Assembly (NCBI RefSeq): GCF_001431485.1
Contig: NZ_LDJM01000032.1
Coordinates: forward strand, 1 to 64,000
DNA: 64,000 bases
From: Stenotrophomonas ginsengisoli
GTDB taxonomy: Bacteria > Pseudomonadota > Gammaproteobacteria > Xanthomonadales > Xanthomonadaceae
Direction: 5' to 3'
The notes under the pieces were generated by a model. It ran no database searches and was not told where the DNA came from. It saw only the letters and a program-made list of their open reading frames with translations. Position 1 is the first letter of the stretch. The number at the start of each line of letters is the position of its first letter. The position numbers and the translations under genes were made by a program. This document shows, piece after piece, positions 1-7,496 of this stretch.

Positions 1-674
1 CGGCCGCGGTGGCCGAGCTGGCCGAGATCACCGGCCAGCCGTTCGTGGTGGCACCCAACCTGTTTGAAGGATTGGCCTGCCAGGACGATGCGGTTGAGTT
101 GTCCGGCCAGCTCAACGTGCTGGCGGTGGCATTGATGAAGATCGCCAACGACCTGCGCTGGATGAATTCCGGGCCGCTGGCCGGGCTGGGCGAAATTGCC
201 CTGCCGGCGCTGCAGCCGGGCAGCTCGATCATGCCGGGCAAGGTCAACCCGGTGGTGCCCGAGTCGGTGGTGATGGTCTGCGCCCAGGTGATGGGCCTGC
301 ATGTGGCCAATACCGTGGCCGGGCAGGCCGGCAATTTCCAGCTCAACGTGACCCTGCCATTGCTGGCGGCCAACCTGCTGGAGGCGGTGCAGCTGCTGGC
401 CAGTGCCTGCCGCCTGCTGGCCGACCAGGCCATCGCCGGGCTCACGGTGCGCCGCGAGGTGGTGGACGCGGCCCTTGCCCGCAACCCGATCCTGGTCACC
501 GCGCTCAACCCGATCATCGGCTATGAGAAGGCGGCGGCGATCGCCAAGCAGGCCTATGCCCAGGGCCGGCCGGTGCTGGAAGTGGCCCTGGAGCAGACCG
601 ACCTGGGCGCAGAGCGCCTGCAGCAGTTGCTTGATCCGGTGCTGCTGGCCCATCCCGGGCGGCAAGCGCCCTGA
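1..674 (+). CDS. fumC: Class II fumarate hydratase, C-terminal part (5' end outside window)
   Basis: This is the last half of a class II fumarase, which interconverts fumarate and L-malate in the TCA cycle as a cytosolic homotetramer. The superfamily signature GSSIMPGKVNP is encoded at bases 219-251 and is followed by the family-typical GNFQLNV and the late motif NPIIGYEKAA. Aspartases usually read PAKVNP where this protein reads PGKVNP, so I prefer fumarase over aspartate ammonia-lyase. The frame is open to the left edge, so the true start lies upstream; the GTG at base 9 is not a real start. The C-terminal tail has the TDL...LLDP pattern that I recall from pseudomonad FumC. A hairpin follows the stop codon within 30 bases. 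Confidence 0.85.
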   Translation, partial: AAVAELAEITGQPFVVAPNLFEGLACQDDAVELSGQLNVLAVALMKIANDLRWMNSGPLAGLGEIALPALQPGSSIMPGKVNPVVPESVVMVCAQVMGLHVANTVAGQAGNFQLNVTLPLLAANLLEAVQLLASACRLLADQAIAGLTVRREVVDAALARNPILVTALNPIIGYEKAAAIAKQAYAQGRPVLEVALEQTDLGAERLQQLLDPVLLAHPGRQAP

Positions 675-701
675 ACCAGGGCGTGGCTGGCGTTGAAAAA
701 C

Positions 702-727
702 ACAAAGGGCCCGCAAGGGCCCTTTGT
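702..727. terminator. Hairpin terminator shared by convergent genes
   Basis: The arms ACAAAGGGCCC (702-712) and GGGCCCTTTGT (717-727) form a perfect 11-bp stem around a GCAA tetraloop. It lies between the fumC stop and the stop of the convergent lipoprotein gene. A-rich sequence before it and a short T run after it suit termination from both sides. Confidence 0.75.
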
Positions 728-756
728 CATTGCTGCGGTTGCAGCGGTTGCCGGCC

Positions 757-1179
757 TCAGCGCTCGGCCACCAGGTTGTCGAAACATTCGGTGTAGTCAC
801 GCAGCTCGGGCACCGCGGCGATCAGCTCGGGCGGAAAGATCACCAGGTTGGCCGGGGCCTGGATCTTCGGCGCACGGGCCTGGGTGGTGTCGGTGGTCAG
901 GGTGTTCTGGCGCAGGATCTGCATTTTCACGAACACCTCCTGCAGCAGGGCGCGCTGGTGCTCGTCAGTGGGGATGCCGATGTCATCGATGCGCATGTTG
1001 CCATCGGCCAGGATGTGGATCTGCGGATACGGGCGGCGCATCAGCATGACCGAGTGGTCCATGGCCACCACGCGCGGCTTGTTGCGCTCCAGTCGGTGGG
1101 CGCGATAGGCCTCGCGGTCGCCACAGGCTGCCAGCAGCAGGGTGGACAGGGCGATCAGGATCAGCAGCAGCTTCTTCAT
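757..1179 (-). CDS. Small lipoprotein of unknown function
   Basis: This 140-residue protein begins with a textbook lipoprotein signal: MKK, a run of leucines and a lipobox LAAC with the acylated Cys at residue 19. That places the mature protein in the cell envelope. The rest is soluble, with no motif I recognise. The start chosen is the ATG at 1179 because the signal peptide begins there; the 53 codons of open frame upstream are non-signal, low-complexity sequence. The gene shares its 3' hairpin with fumC, and a second hairpin lies just upstream of its start, so it may be transcribed alone. No function is proposed. Confidence 0.7.
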   Translation of the reverse strand: MKKLLLILIALSTLLLAACGDREAYRAHRLERNKPRVVAMDHSVMLMRRPYPQIHILADGNMRIDDIGIPTDEHQRALLQEVFVKMQILRQNTLTTDTTQARAPKIQAPANLVIFPPELIAAVPELRDYTECFDNLVAER

Positions 1180-1193
1180 GGCGGGCAGATGGC

Positions 1194-1221
1194 AAAACGG
1201 GGCGACCATTGTAGTCGCCCC
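1194..1221 (-). terminator. Hairpin terminator of the upstream operon
   Basis: Read on the minus strand, GGGGCGAC and GTCGCCCC form an 8-bp perfect stem (1214-1221 with 1199-1206) around a 7-base loop, followed by GTTTTG. It lies between the stop of the DUF2884-like gene and the start of the next lipoprotein gene, so it probably ends the six-gene operon. A second GC-rich repeat (1232-1239 with 1246-1253) lacks a T run. Confidence 0.5.
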
Positions 1222-1264
1222 GCCTGTACGCCGGCCCGGTTGCGGCCGGGCCGACGCGGTTGGA

Positions 1265-1855
1265 TCAGGACAGGTCGACCTGCCCGTCCTTGCGGCACTG
1301 CTCGATGCTCTTGTCATTGACCGAGGCATACGGGGCAAATTCCGGCACCGCCGCGGCCAGGGCCTGGCCGGCGAGCATCAGGGCCGGCAGGCGATCACAG
1401 AGCCGGGCCGCTGCCTGCTTCAGGCCGGCGGCCTTGGCCTCTACCTCGGCCTCGATCTGCCCGGCATCCTTGCCGCTGAGCACCCCGCCCAGGGCCGAGG
1501 CGGCGGCGCCGACGCCCAGTTCGGCACCCTGCAGGCCGATCTGCATGCCTTCACTGGCAATGGCCTGGATCTGCTGGCGGTACTGCAGGGCCAGGGCCTG
1601 CTGCTGGGGGGTAAGCGGCAGCGGCTTGCCATCGATGCTCAGCACCCCGTCGGTGCCGATCGAGGCGGCCGGCAGGCCCTCGGCATTCAGGGTGAACGGC
1701 TCGTTGGCCAGCTTCTCGGCGGCCTTGCCCATTTCAGTGCGGACCTGGTCCTGGATGCGGGCGCTCAGGTCGGCCTGCTGCTCGGCGCAGCTGGCCAGCG
1801 GCAGGATCAGCGCAGCGGCCAGGGCCAGCTGCTGCAGGGAAGAGCAAATGCGCAT
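1265..1855 (-). CDS. DUF2884 (YggN)-like lipoprotein
   Basis: A 196-residue predicted lipoprotein: the signal sequence ends in LASC, with Cys23 as the acylation site. The middle carries LPLTPQQQALALQYRQQ, followed by a glycine/alanine-rich amphipathic stretch and a late pair of cysteines. This layout resembles the DUF2884/YggN family of periplasmic proteins of unknown function; the family call is from memory of the pattern and is tentative. The gene is last in the operon headed by the GntR regulator, 38 bases after the GSGD-repeat lipoprotein gene, so both lipoproteins are probably made together with the ABC transporter. Confidence 0.65.
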   Translation of the reverse strand: MRICSSLQQLALAAALILPLASCAEQQADLSARIQDQVRTEMGKAAEKLANEPFTLNAEGLPAASIGTDGVLSIDGKPLPLTPQQQALALQYRQQIQAIASEGMQIGLQGAELGVGAAASALGGVLSGKDAGQIEAEVEAKAAGLKQAAARLCDRLPALMLAGQALAAAVPEFAPYASVNDKSIEQCRKDGQVDLS

Positions 1856-1893
1856 GGAAGTTCTCCGTGGTGCGGTCAGGGTCAGAGGGGGGA

Positions 1894-2811
1894 TCAGGGA
1901 TTGCGCGGCAGCTGCACGGTGCCGGCGATGTTGCGGTGCTGCACATCGCCGCTGCCCAGGGTGGACACGCGCAGGTCGCCGCCGGCCTGGTTGACGGTGA
2001 GCGAACCGGAGGCAATGGTCTGGGCCTGGACCGAGCCGCTGACGCGTTCCAGGGTGATGTCGCCGGAACCGACACTGCCGATGCGCACATCGCCATTGAC
2101 CTGGTCGGCGCTGACATCCCCCGAGCCCAGGGCCTGGATGGCCAGTGCACCGGTCTGGCCGAGTTCGACATCGCCCGAGCCGATGGTCAGGGAGACGTCG
2201 CCGCTGACGGTGCTGGCCTTGATGTCGCCCGAGCCGACGGTGGCATCCAGGCTGGCGGCCTGGTTGATGTGCGCATCGCCCGAGCCCAGGATCAGCTTGA
2301 CCGCACCGGCCACCTTGCTGGCCTCCAGGTCACCGGAGCCGACCTTGGCATCCAGCGCGGCAACCCCGTCCAGACGCACATCACCCGAGCCCAGGGCCAG
2401 GCTGACCGGGATGCCGGTCGGGATGCTGCCGCTCAGGTCCAGCCAGGCGTAGTGGTTGCCCAGGCTGATGCCACGCTTGGCGGTGTTTTCCAGACGCACC
2501 ACCAGGGTGTCGCCCTGGCGTTGCTGGGTTACCTGCAGGCCGGCCAGCTGGTCGGCCGAGGAGGCGCAGGCGCGGCCGCGCAGCTGGCCGTCGGCGCCGT
2601 CGCGGGCATTGAGCACCAGGGTGTCCGGGCCCACTTCCAGGCTGATCGCCTTGATTCCGTCCAGTTGCAGGGTCAGCTGGCGGGTGTCGTTGTGCTGGCA
2701 CTGGGCCGGGCCGTCGCCGCTGGCAACGTTGGTGGAGGCAGCCGGCGGCGGGCTGCAGGCGCCCAGCAGCAGGGCCAGCGGGGCAAGGGCGGTGGTGCGG
2801 CGAAGGTTCAT
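1894..2811 (-). CDS. DUF4097-like GSGD-repeat lipoprotein
   Basis: A 305-residue lipoprotein (lipobox LGAC, Cys19). Its C-terminal half is a regular repeat: eight GSGD tetrads plus one degenerate ASGS, spaced 17-19 residues apart and alternating with short beta-prone segments. This is the pattern of a right-handed beta-solenoid such as the DUF4097/DUF2807 (GIN-like) adhesin-fold families; the family assignment is by pattern. The N-terminal half (about residues 35-135) is a less regular beta-rich region with two cysteines. It lies 49 bases after the ABC permease gene, so it is probably an envelope partner of that transporter or part of the same stress response. Function is unknown. Confidence 0.75.
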   Translation of the reverse strand: MNLRRTTALAPLALLLGACSPPPAASTNVASGDGPAQCQHNDTRQLTLQLDGIKAISLEVGPDTLVLNARDGADGQLRGRACASSADQLAGLQVTQQRQGDTLVVRLENTAKRGISLGNHYAWLDLSGSIPTGIPVSLALGSGDVRLDGVAALDAKVGSGDLEASKVAGAVKLILGSGDAHINQAASLDATVGSGDIKASTVSGDVSLTIGSGDVELGQTGALAIQALGSGDVSADQVNGDVRIGSVGSGDITLERVSGSVQAQTIASGSLTVNQAGGDLRVSTLGSGDVQHRNIAGTVQLPRNP

Positions 2812-2860
2812 GGCAGGCCTCGATCAGGAAAGTGATGGGTCAGGGAATATGCGCAGCGGT

Positions 2861-3859
2861 TCAGCTGTCATCGCTGCGACGGCGCAGGACGATGGCCAGG
2901 GCAATGCAGACGATGCCGAACAGCGCGCCGTACCACAGTGCCGGCAGGCTGAAGGCGTCCAGGGCCTGGCTGGGCAGGTGGGCCGCTTGGTAGTTGTCGC
3001 GGCTCAGGGCCAGGTAGGCCTGGTCGATGCCCGGGATGGTGCCCAGCAGCAGGCGGGCCACCCCGTAGCCCCACAGGTCGCTGTGGCCGATGCCCAATAC
3101 CCGTACCAGGCCGGTGGCGCTGAGCAGGATGCCGCCCAGCAGCGGCGGAACCACCGCCCACAGGAACGGCACGCGGCGGGCAAAGGCCGAGCACAGCAGC
3201 AGCCAGCCCACGCAGGGCAGGGCCCAGAAGATGTAGGTCGGCAGCCAGGCCAGGTGGGTGGCCAGCAGGGTGAACAGCGAGGCCGGCTGCCAGACCAGGG
3301 CGATCGCATCGCCGCCCAGCCAGGCCACGGCGCCCATCATCAGCAGCAGGTAGCCGACCATGGTCAGTGCACTGGCGGCGATGGCCAGCAGCGGGGCCAC
3401 CAGCAGGGCGGTGACCAGCTTGGACAGCACCGTGCTCAGGTTCGACACCGGCAGTGATTTCCAGAACAGGATGCTGCGGTCACGGCGGTCGTCATACAGC
3501 GCGCCCAGGCAGTAGAAGAACACCACCATGGCCATCACCAGCAGCGGCCAGAACGAACCCAGCAGCAGCGAGAAATTCACCATCTCGGCCAGCTGCTGCT
3601 GGTCGGACGGGTTCATCTGCTGGGTCAGGGTGGCCAGATCCAGGCCGTTGATGCTGACCTGCTCGCCGTTGATCTGGATGTTGCCGTTGGCCTTGCGGCC
3701 CAGGCCGATCGCCGCCAGCAGGGTGATGGCGGTGAGCAGCAGGGAGATCAGCCCGGTCACCAGCGGGGCGATCAGCAGGCCGTTGCGGTGCTCCCAGAAT
3801 TCACGGCGCAGCAGCCAGCCGAAGCGGCGCTGGGGAGATATGGCGGTCACGGCGTTCAT
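2861..3859 (-). CDS. ABC-2 type transporter permease
   Basis: A 332-residue integral membrane protein with about six hydrophobic segments (roughly residues 28-52, 98-122, 140-185, 205-228, 238-262 and 308-326) and a large loop after the first segment (about residues 53-95). This is the layout of ABC-2 permeases that work with a separate ATPase, often in export or antimicrobial-peptide stress. The start ATG overlaps the stop of the ATPase gene (ATGA at 3856-3859), so the two are translationally coupled and surely form one transporter. The substrate cannot be read from the sequence. Confidence 0.85.
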   Translation of the reverse strand: MNAVTAISPQRRFGWLLRREFWEHRNGLLIAPLVTGLISLLLTAITLLAAIGLGRKANGNIQINGEQVSINGLDLATLTQQMNPSDQQQLAEMVNFSLLLGSFWPLLVMAMVVFFYCLGALYDDRRDRSILFWKSLPVSNLSTVLSKLVTALLVAPLLAIAASALTMVGYLLLMMGAVAWLGGDAIALVWQPASLFTLLATHLAWLPTYIFWALPCVGWLLLCSAFARRVPFLWAVVPPLLGGILLSATGLVRVLGIGHSDLWGYGVARLLLGTIPGIDQAYLALSRDNYQAAHLPSQALDAFSLPALWYGALFGIVCIALAIVLRRRSDDS

Positions 3860-4731
3860 GCGTAGGTTCCTTTCATGCTGGCCACGAACAGGTCGGCCAG
3901 GCCGGGGTTGCGGATTTCGCCCAGGGCCGCCAGCTGCTGGCGGTCGGCGTTGTCAAACAGCAGCACGGTCTTGCCGAACGGGAAGGCGCGTTCCTCGATC
4001 GGGCCCAGGGCGCGGGCGGCGGCGAGCTGTTCGGCGCCCACCAGGACTTCGCAGTAACGCTCGCCCAGGCTTTCCATCGGGCTGTCCAGCACGATCCTGC
4101 CGTCACGGATGAACAGCACGTCGGTGAGGATGTGCTCGATCTCCTCGACCTGGTGGGTGGTGATGACGATGGTCTTGCCTTCGTCGAAGTAGTCCTCCAG
4201 CAGCTGCTGGTAGAACTGCTTGCGGTACAGGATGTCCAGGCCCAGGGTGGGCTCGTCCAGCACCAGCAGGCGTGCATCGATGGCCATCACCAGGGCCAGG
4301 TGCAGCTGCACGATCATGCCCTTGGACATCTGCTTGACCCGCATGTCCATGTTCAGCTTGGTGGCCGCCAGCATCGCCAGGCAACGGGCGCGGTCAAAGC
4401 GCGGGTGGACCCCGGCCACGAAGTCGATCGCCTCGCGTACCTTCATCCAGCGCGGCAGCACGGCCACGTCGGCGATGAAGCAGACATCGTTCATCAGCGC
4501 ATCGCGGCCGCTGCGCGGGTCATGCCCGAGCACCTGCAGCTCGCCCTCGAAGCGGGTCAGGCCGAGGATGGCCTTCAGCGCGGTGGTCTTGCCGGCGCCG
4601 TTGGGGCCGATCAGGCCGACGATGCGGCCGGGTTGCAGGGTGAAATCCACCCCGTCCAGGGCGGGCTTGCCGCGGTACTGCTTGCGCAGGCCGCGCGCCA
4701 CGATCATCGGCGTGTGCATGTCGGTGCTCAT
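3856..4731 (-). CDS. ABC transporter ATP-binding protein (YtrB-like)
   Basis: A 291-residue ATPase subunit for the adjoining permease. Walker A is GPNGAGKT at residues 42-49, Walker B with the catalytic Glu is LLVLDE at 155-160, the D-loop is GLD, and the switch His is H193 in TTHQ. The ABC signature reads MSKGM (135-139) instead of LSGGQ, a substitution I know from YtrB-type subunits, so it is a subfamily trait and not damage. About 80 residues follow the nucleotide-binding core. I chose the ATG at 4731 because it overlaps the stop of the regulator gene (TGATG); the longer open frame upstream lies inside that gene. Confidence 0.9.
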   Translation of the reverse strand: MSTDMHTPMIVARGLRKQYRGKPALDGVDFTLQPGRIVGLIGPNGAGKTTALKAILGLTRFEGELQVLGHDPRSGRDALMNDVCFIADVAVLPRWMKVREAIDFVAGVHPRFDRARCLAMLAATKLNMDMRVKQMSKGMIVQLHLALVMAIDARLLVLDEPTLGLDILYRKQFYQQLLEDYFDEGKTIVITTHQVEEIEHILTDVLFIRDGRIVLDSPMESLGERYCEVLVGAEQLAAARALGPIEERAFPFGKTVLLFDNADRQQLAALGEIRNPGLADLFVASMKGTYA

Positions 4732-5084
4732 CAGGGGACCTTGATCAGTTCGTCCAGCGACAGGCCCAGGCGCTCGATGCGCTCCAGCACGGCCGGCCAC
4801 TGTTGGGTGAGGAAGCGTTCGCGTTCGCTGTGCAGCAGGCGGTCGGCGGCATCGGCGGTCATGTACATGCCCACCCCGCGGCGCTTTTCCACCAGTTGTT
4901 CGTCCACCAGCTCCTGGTAGGCGCGCGACACGGTGATGGGATTGAGCTGGTAGTCGGCGGCCACCTGGCGTACCGAGGGCAGGGCCTGCCCGGGCTGCAG
5001 CTCGCCGTCCAGCATCAAGGTGATCACGCGTTCCTTGAGCTGGCGGTAGATCGGGGCGTCATCGCGCCATTGGATATCGGTCAT
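4731..5084 (-). CDS. GntR-family repressor, YtrA subfamily
   Basis: A 117-residue regulator: a winged helix-turn-helix of GntR type (PSVRQVAADYQLNPITVSRAY) followed by only a short alpha-helical tail, which is the YtrA subfamily layout, without the large effector domain of FadR or HutC types. Members normally repress their own operon and an adjacent ABC transporter, and that is the context here. The ATG at 5084 is chosen because it lies 2 bases after the stop of the small membrane-protein gene and directly before the conserved MTDIQW start. A perfect palindrome upstream of the operon (5331-5358) is the likely operator. Confidence 0.88.
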   Translation of the reverse strand: MTDIQWRDDAPIYRQLKERVITLMLDGELQPGQALPSVRQVAADYQLNPITVSRAYQELVDEQLVEKRRGVGMYMTADAADRLLHSERERFLTQQWPAVLERIERLGLSLDELIKVP

Positions 5085-5085
5085 G

Positions 5086-5310
5086 TCAGCTCCCGGGGCG
5101 CAGGGCCCGGGCAAAGGAAAAGTACGGCAGGTGCAGGCTGCTGCGCAGCTCGGGCAGGGCGGTGCCGGTGCTGCTGCGAGCCTGTTCCAGGTGGCTGCGT
5201 GCCAGCACCAGGCTGCCGGCGATCAGGGCCAGCCAGAAAGACACGGCCAGGCCCAGCCAGAGGGTCAGCCGGGACGGGGCCCGACGGGGGTGCTGGAGGT
5301 TGGGGGTCAT
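5086..5310 (-). CDS. Small single-pass membrane protein, first gene of the ABC operon
   Basis: A 74-residue protein with one clear transmembrane segment (about residues 16-37, LTLWLGLAVSFWLALIAGSL). A basic N-terminus suggests an inside start, and a roughly 35-residue outer tail follows. It belongs to no family I recognise. Its stop lies two bases before the ATG of the GntR regulator, and its own start is directly downstream of the operator palindrome, so it is the leading gene of the operon. Small leading membrane proteins of this kind often adjust or report on the transporter; that is inference. Confidence 0.7.
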   Translation of the reverse strand: MTPNLQHPRRAPSRLTLWLGLAVSFWLALIAGSLVLARSHLEQARSSTGTALPELRSSLHLPYFSFARALRPGS

Positions 5311-5330
5311 CGCAATGCCGCTCCGCGTAT

Positions 5331-5358
5331 CTGGTGTTGTATGTGACTATAACACCAG
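5331..5358. promoter_or_regulatory. Operator palindrome of the GntR/ABC operon
   Basis: A perfect inverted repeat, CTGGTGTT-N12-AACACCAG, 20 bases upstream of the first gene of the operon. It contains GGTG-N16-CACC (5333-5356), the form I remember, without being able to check, as the YtrA/GntR box of Xanthomonas. On the minus strand a TATAGT -10-like hexamer (5345-5350) lies inside the repeat, so repressor binding would cover the promoter. It is also 70 bases upstream of the divergent glutathione peroxidase gene. Confidence 0.8.
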
Positions 5359-5428
5359 TTTTGCACAACGACGGTGCCAAAGGTCATGGCCTATGCTGTG
5401 TCTTCATTCATCCGTTGTGGAATTGTCG

Positions 5429-6064
5429 ATGCGCCTGTCCTGCCTGCCCGCATTGAGCCTGGCCCTGCTGCTCACCTCCTGCACCGCGCCGGCGGCACCG
5501 GCCAGCCCGGCCGCTGCGGCACCGGCCAGCCCGGCCGCTGCGGTGCCGGCCGCGGCCAGCGTGCTGGACCATGACTACCGCGCGCTGGCCTCGCGGCAGA
5601 CGGTCAACCTGGCCCAGGCGCACGCCGGGCAGGTGCTGCTGGTGGTCAACACCGCCAGCAAGTGCGGCTTCACCAGCCAGTACGAAGGGCTGGAGGCACT
5701 GCACCAGCAGTTGTCCCCGCGTGGTTTTGCGGTAATCGGTTTCCCTTCCAATGATTTCCTTGGACAGGAGCCGGGCAGCGAGGAGCAGATTGCCGAGTTT
5801 TGCACCCTGACCTACGGGGTGCGCTTTCCCATGTATGAAAAGGTCGTGGTTACCGGTCCGCAGGCCACCGGCCTGTACCGCCAGCTCACCGCCGCCACCG
5901 GCGTCGCACCGGGCTGGAACTTCCACAAGTACGTGATTGGCCGCGACGGCCGCGTCCGCGCCCAGTTCGGCAGCCGGGTCACCCCGGATGCGCCGGAACT
6001 GCGTGCGGCCATCGAGCAGGCACTGGCCGAGCCGCAGCCGCAGCCGCAGCCGCAGCCGCGCTGA
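5429..6064 (+). CDS. Glutathione peroxidase-family lipoprotein
   Basis: A 211-residue thiol peroxidase of the glutathione peroxidase family with a lipoprotein signal (LLTSC, Cys18), so it acts at the envelope. It is the cysteine form: peroxidatic Cys79 in NTASKCGF, Gln113 in GQEPG, Trp163-Asn164 in WNF, and a likely resolving Cys125 (EEQIAEFC). That set is typical of bacterial enzymes reduced by thioredoxin-like partners. Between lipobox and core is an Ala/Pro linker built from a 24-bp tandem duplication (5492-5539). The C-terminus is PQPQPQPQPR from a hexanucleotide repeat. The start at 5429 is chosen because the signal peptide begins there. Confidence 0.88.
   Translation: MRLSCLPALSLALLLTSCTAPAAPASPAAAAPASPAAAVPAAASVLDHDYRALASRQTVNLAQAHAGQVLLVVNTASKCGFTSQYEGLEALHQQLSPRGFAVIGFPSNDFLGQEPGSEEQIAEFCTLTYGVRFPMYEKVVVTGPQATGLYRQLTAATGVAPGWNFHKYVIGRDGRVRAQFGSRVTPDAPELRAAIEQALAEPQPQPQPQPR
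5492..5539 (+). repeat. Two tandem 24-bp copies in the peroxidase linker
   Basis: Two identical, adjacent 24-bp units (5492-5515 and 5516-5539) encode the Ala/Pro-rich linker after the lipobox. Being in frame, they change only the tether length. Copy number could differ between strains. Confidence 0.8.
6031..6060 (+). repeat. Hexanucleotide repeat GCCGCA encoding a Pro-Gln tail
   Basis: Four copies of GCCGCA and a fifth variant, GCCGCG, at the end of the peroxidase gene encode (PQ)4PR. A slippage-prone in-frame repeat; effect unknown. Confidence 0.8.
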
Positions 6065-6158
6065 TTCACGCACGGCTCGACAAGTACGGTGCGCATGCGA
6101 CAATGTGCGCCATTACGCCGCCGTCGGGCGGTATTTCACTGATCCAGGAAAACAGCGA

Positions 6159-7118
6159 ATGAAAATCGGAATGCGCGGCGCTGCGGTGTCGCTTCTGGCT
6201 CTGGCGATGGCAGCACCGGTGCTTGCCACCGCCCAACAATCGGCTGCCGCAGCGGCTAACAAGGAGACTTCTGTTTTGACCTCGGAACGTGAAAAGATCG
6301 GCTACGCCGTTGGTATTGACGTGGCCAGCTCGTTCGAGCCGCTGGCTGACATGATCGATCTGGCCGCCCTGCGCGCCGCCATCGAAAACGCTTTTGCCGG
6401 CAACGAGCCGGTCCTGAGCCAGGAAGAAGCCCAGGCCACCGACGGCGCCCTGCGCATGGCGATGATGGCCAAGAGCGGCCAGCCGATCCCGGGCATGGCG
6501 CCGGGTACCGAAGCGCCGAAGCCGGACGCAGTCAAGGTTGCCCAGCTGCTGGGTGGCTACGCCGTTGGCCCGTCGCTGGCCCAGATCAAGGACGACATCT
6601 CCCTGGACGCGCTGTTCACCGCCGTCGGTGATGTGTTCGGCAAGCGCGACCTGCGCATCACCCGCGAGCAGGCCATGGCCGAGCTGCAGGCCTTTGCCCA
6701 GGCCAAGGCTGCGCGCGCTGGCGAGGAAAACCGCCGCGCCGGTGCCGAATTCCTGGCTGCCAACAAGAGCCAGCCGGGCGTGGTGACCACCGCCTCGGGC
6801 CTGCAGTACCAGATCCTGCGCCCGGGTGCAGGCGAGAAGCCGACCGCCAGCAGCCGCGTGCGCGTCAACTACGAAGGCAAGCTGCTGTCCGGCGAAGTGT
6901 TCGACAGCTCCTATGAGCGTGGCGAGCCGGCCGAATTCGGCCTGAACCAGGTCATCGCCGGCTGGACCGAAGGCGTCGCCCTGATGCCGGTCGGTGCCAA
7001 GTACCGCTTCTGGATCCCGTCCGAGCTGGCCTACGGTGCCAATGGCGCCCCGGGTGGCAAGATCGGCCCGGATTCGACCCTGACCTTCGACGTGGAACTG
7101 ATGGGCGTGATGCCCTGA
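6159..7118 (+). CDS. FKBP-type peptidyl-prolyl cis-trans isomerase, secreted
   Basis: A 319-residue proline isomerase with a Sec signal peptide (about residues 1-25, cut near ATA-QQ), so it folds proteins in the periplasm. Two helical FKBP-N dimerisation segments (near residues 45-90 and 125-175) precede the catalytic FKBP domain (about 225-319), which carries VNYEGKLLSGEVFDSS, GWTEG, WIPSELAYG and FDVEL. This is the Mip/FkpA layout with a duplicated N-domain. The ATG at 6159 is chosen for the signal peptide and the upstream AGGAAA. It stands alone between the peroxidase gene and slyX. Confidence 0.9.
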   Translation: MKIGMRGAAVSLLALAMAAPVLATAQQSAAAAANKETSVLTSEREKIGYAVGIDVASSFEPLADMIDLAALRAAIENAFAGNEPVLSQEEAQATDGALRMAMMAKSGQPIPGMAPGTEAPKPDAVKVAQLLGGYAVGPSLAQIKDDISLDALFTAVGDVFGKRDLRITREQAMAELQAFAQAKAARAGEENRRAGAEFLAANKSQPGVVTTASGLQYQILRPGAGEKPTASSRVRVNYEGKLLSGEVFDSSYERGEPAEFGLNQVIAGWTEGVALMPVGAKYRFWIPSELAYGANGAPGGKIGPDSTLTFDVELMGVMP

Positions 7119-7236
7119 TGATCCACACCGCCGGCACCGGGCCTTGCCCGCGCGCCGGCTGTGGTCAGCCAACGGTGCCGTGGCGCAAGCCCGGCACCGT
7201 TTCCCGTTTGGCAGACCTGATGAGTTCAATGACCGC

Positions 7237-7488
7237 ATGACTGCAATAGATCCCAACCAGCCCACTGCCCGCGAGCAGGCCCTGGAGGCCCGGCTGGTGG
7301 AGCTGGAAACCCGTCTGTCCTTCCAGGAACACACCATGGGCGAGCTCAGCGATGCGCTGGCCGAAGCCCGCATGGAAGGTGCTCGCAATGCCAACGTGCT
7401 GCGCTCGCTGATGGAAGACCTGGGCAAGATGCGCAACGCGCTCAATTCCTCCGACCCGGCGAGCGAACCGCCGCCGCCGCATTATTGA
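7237..7488 (+). CDS. slyX: SlyX family protein
   Basis: An 83-residue coiled-coil protein ending in PPPPHY, the terminal signature of SlyX proteins. The core LVELETRLSFQEHTMGELSD is the expected heptad region. The function of SlyX is not established; in enterobacteria its gene lies by the slyD isomerase gene, and here too it follows an FKBP gene. I start at the ATG at 7237; the 31 in-frame codons upstream lack a ribosome site and family similarity. The stop is 8 bases before the next gene's start. Confidence 0.85.
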   Translation: MTAIDPNQPTAREQALEARLVELETRLSFQEHTMGELSDALAEARMEGARNANVLRSLMEDLGKMRNALNSSDPASEPPPPHY

Positions 7489-7496
7489 TAGATGTC

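Noticed and set aside
1894-2811. A CRISPR-like repeat array
   Set aside because: The periodic signal is the protein-coding GSGD repeat. DNA repeats are imperfect, 51-57 bases apart, and lie in one open frame.
4258-4275. Defective ABC ATPase because LSGGQ is missing
   Set aside because: MSKGM-type signatures occur in YtrB-like subunits, and Walker A, Walker B and the switch His are all intact.
5641-5680. A selenocysteine glutathione peroxidase
   Set aside because: The active-site codon is TGC (Cys79); no in-frame TGA is present.
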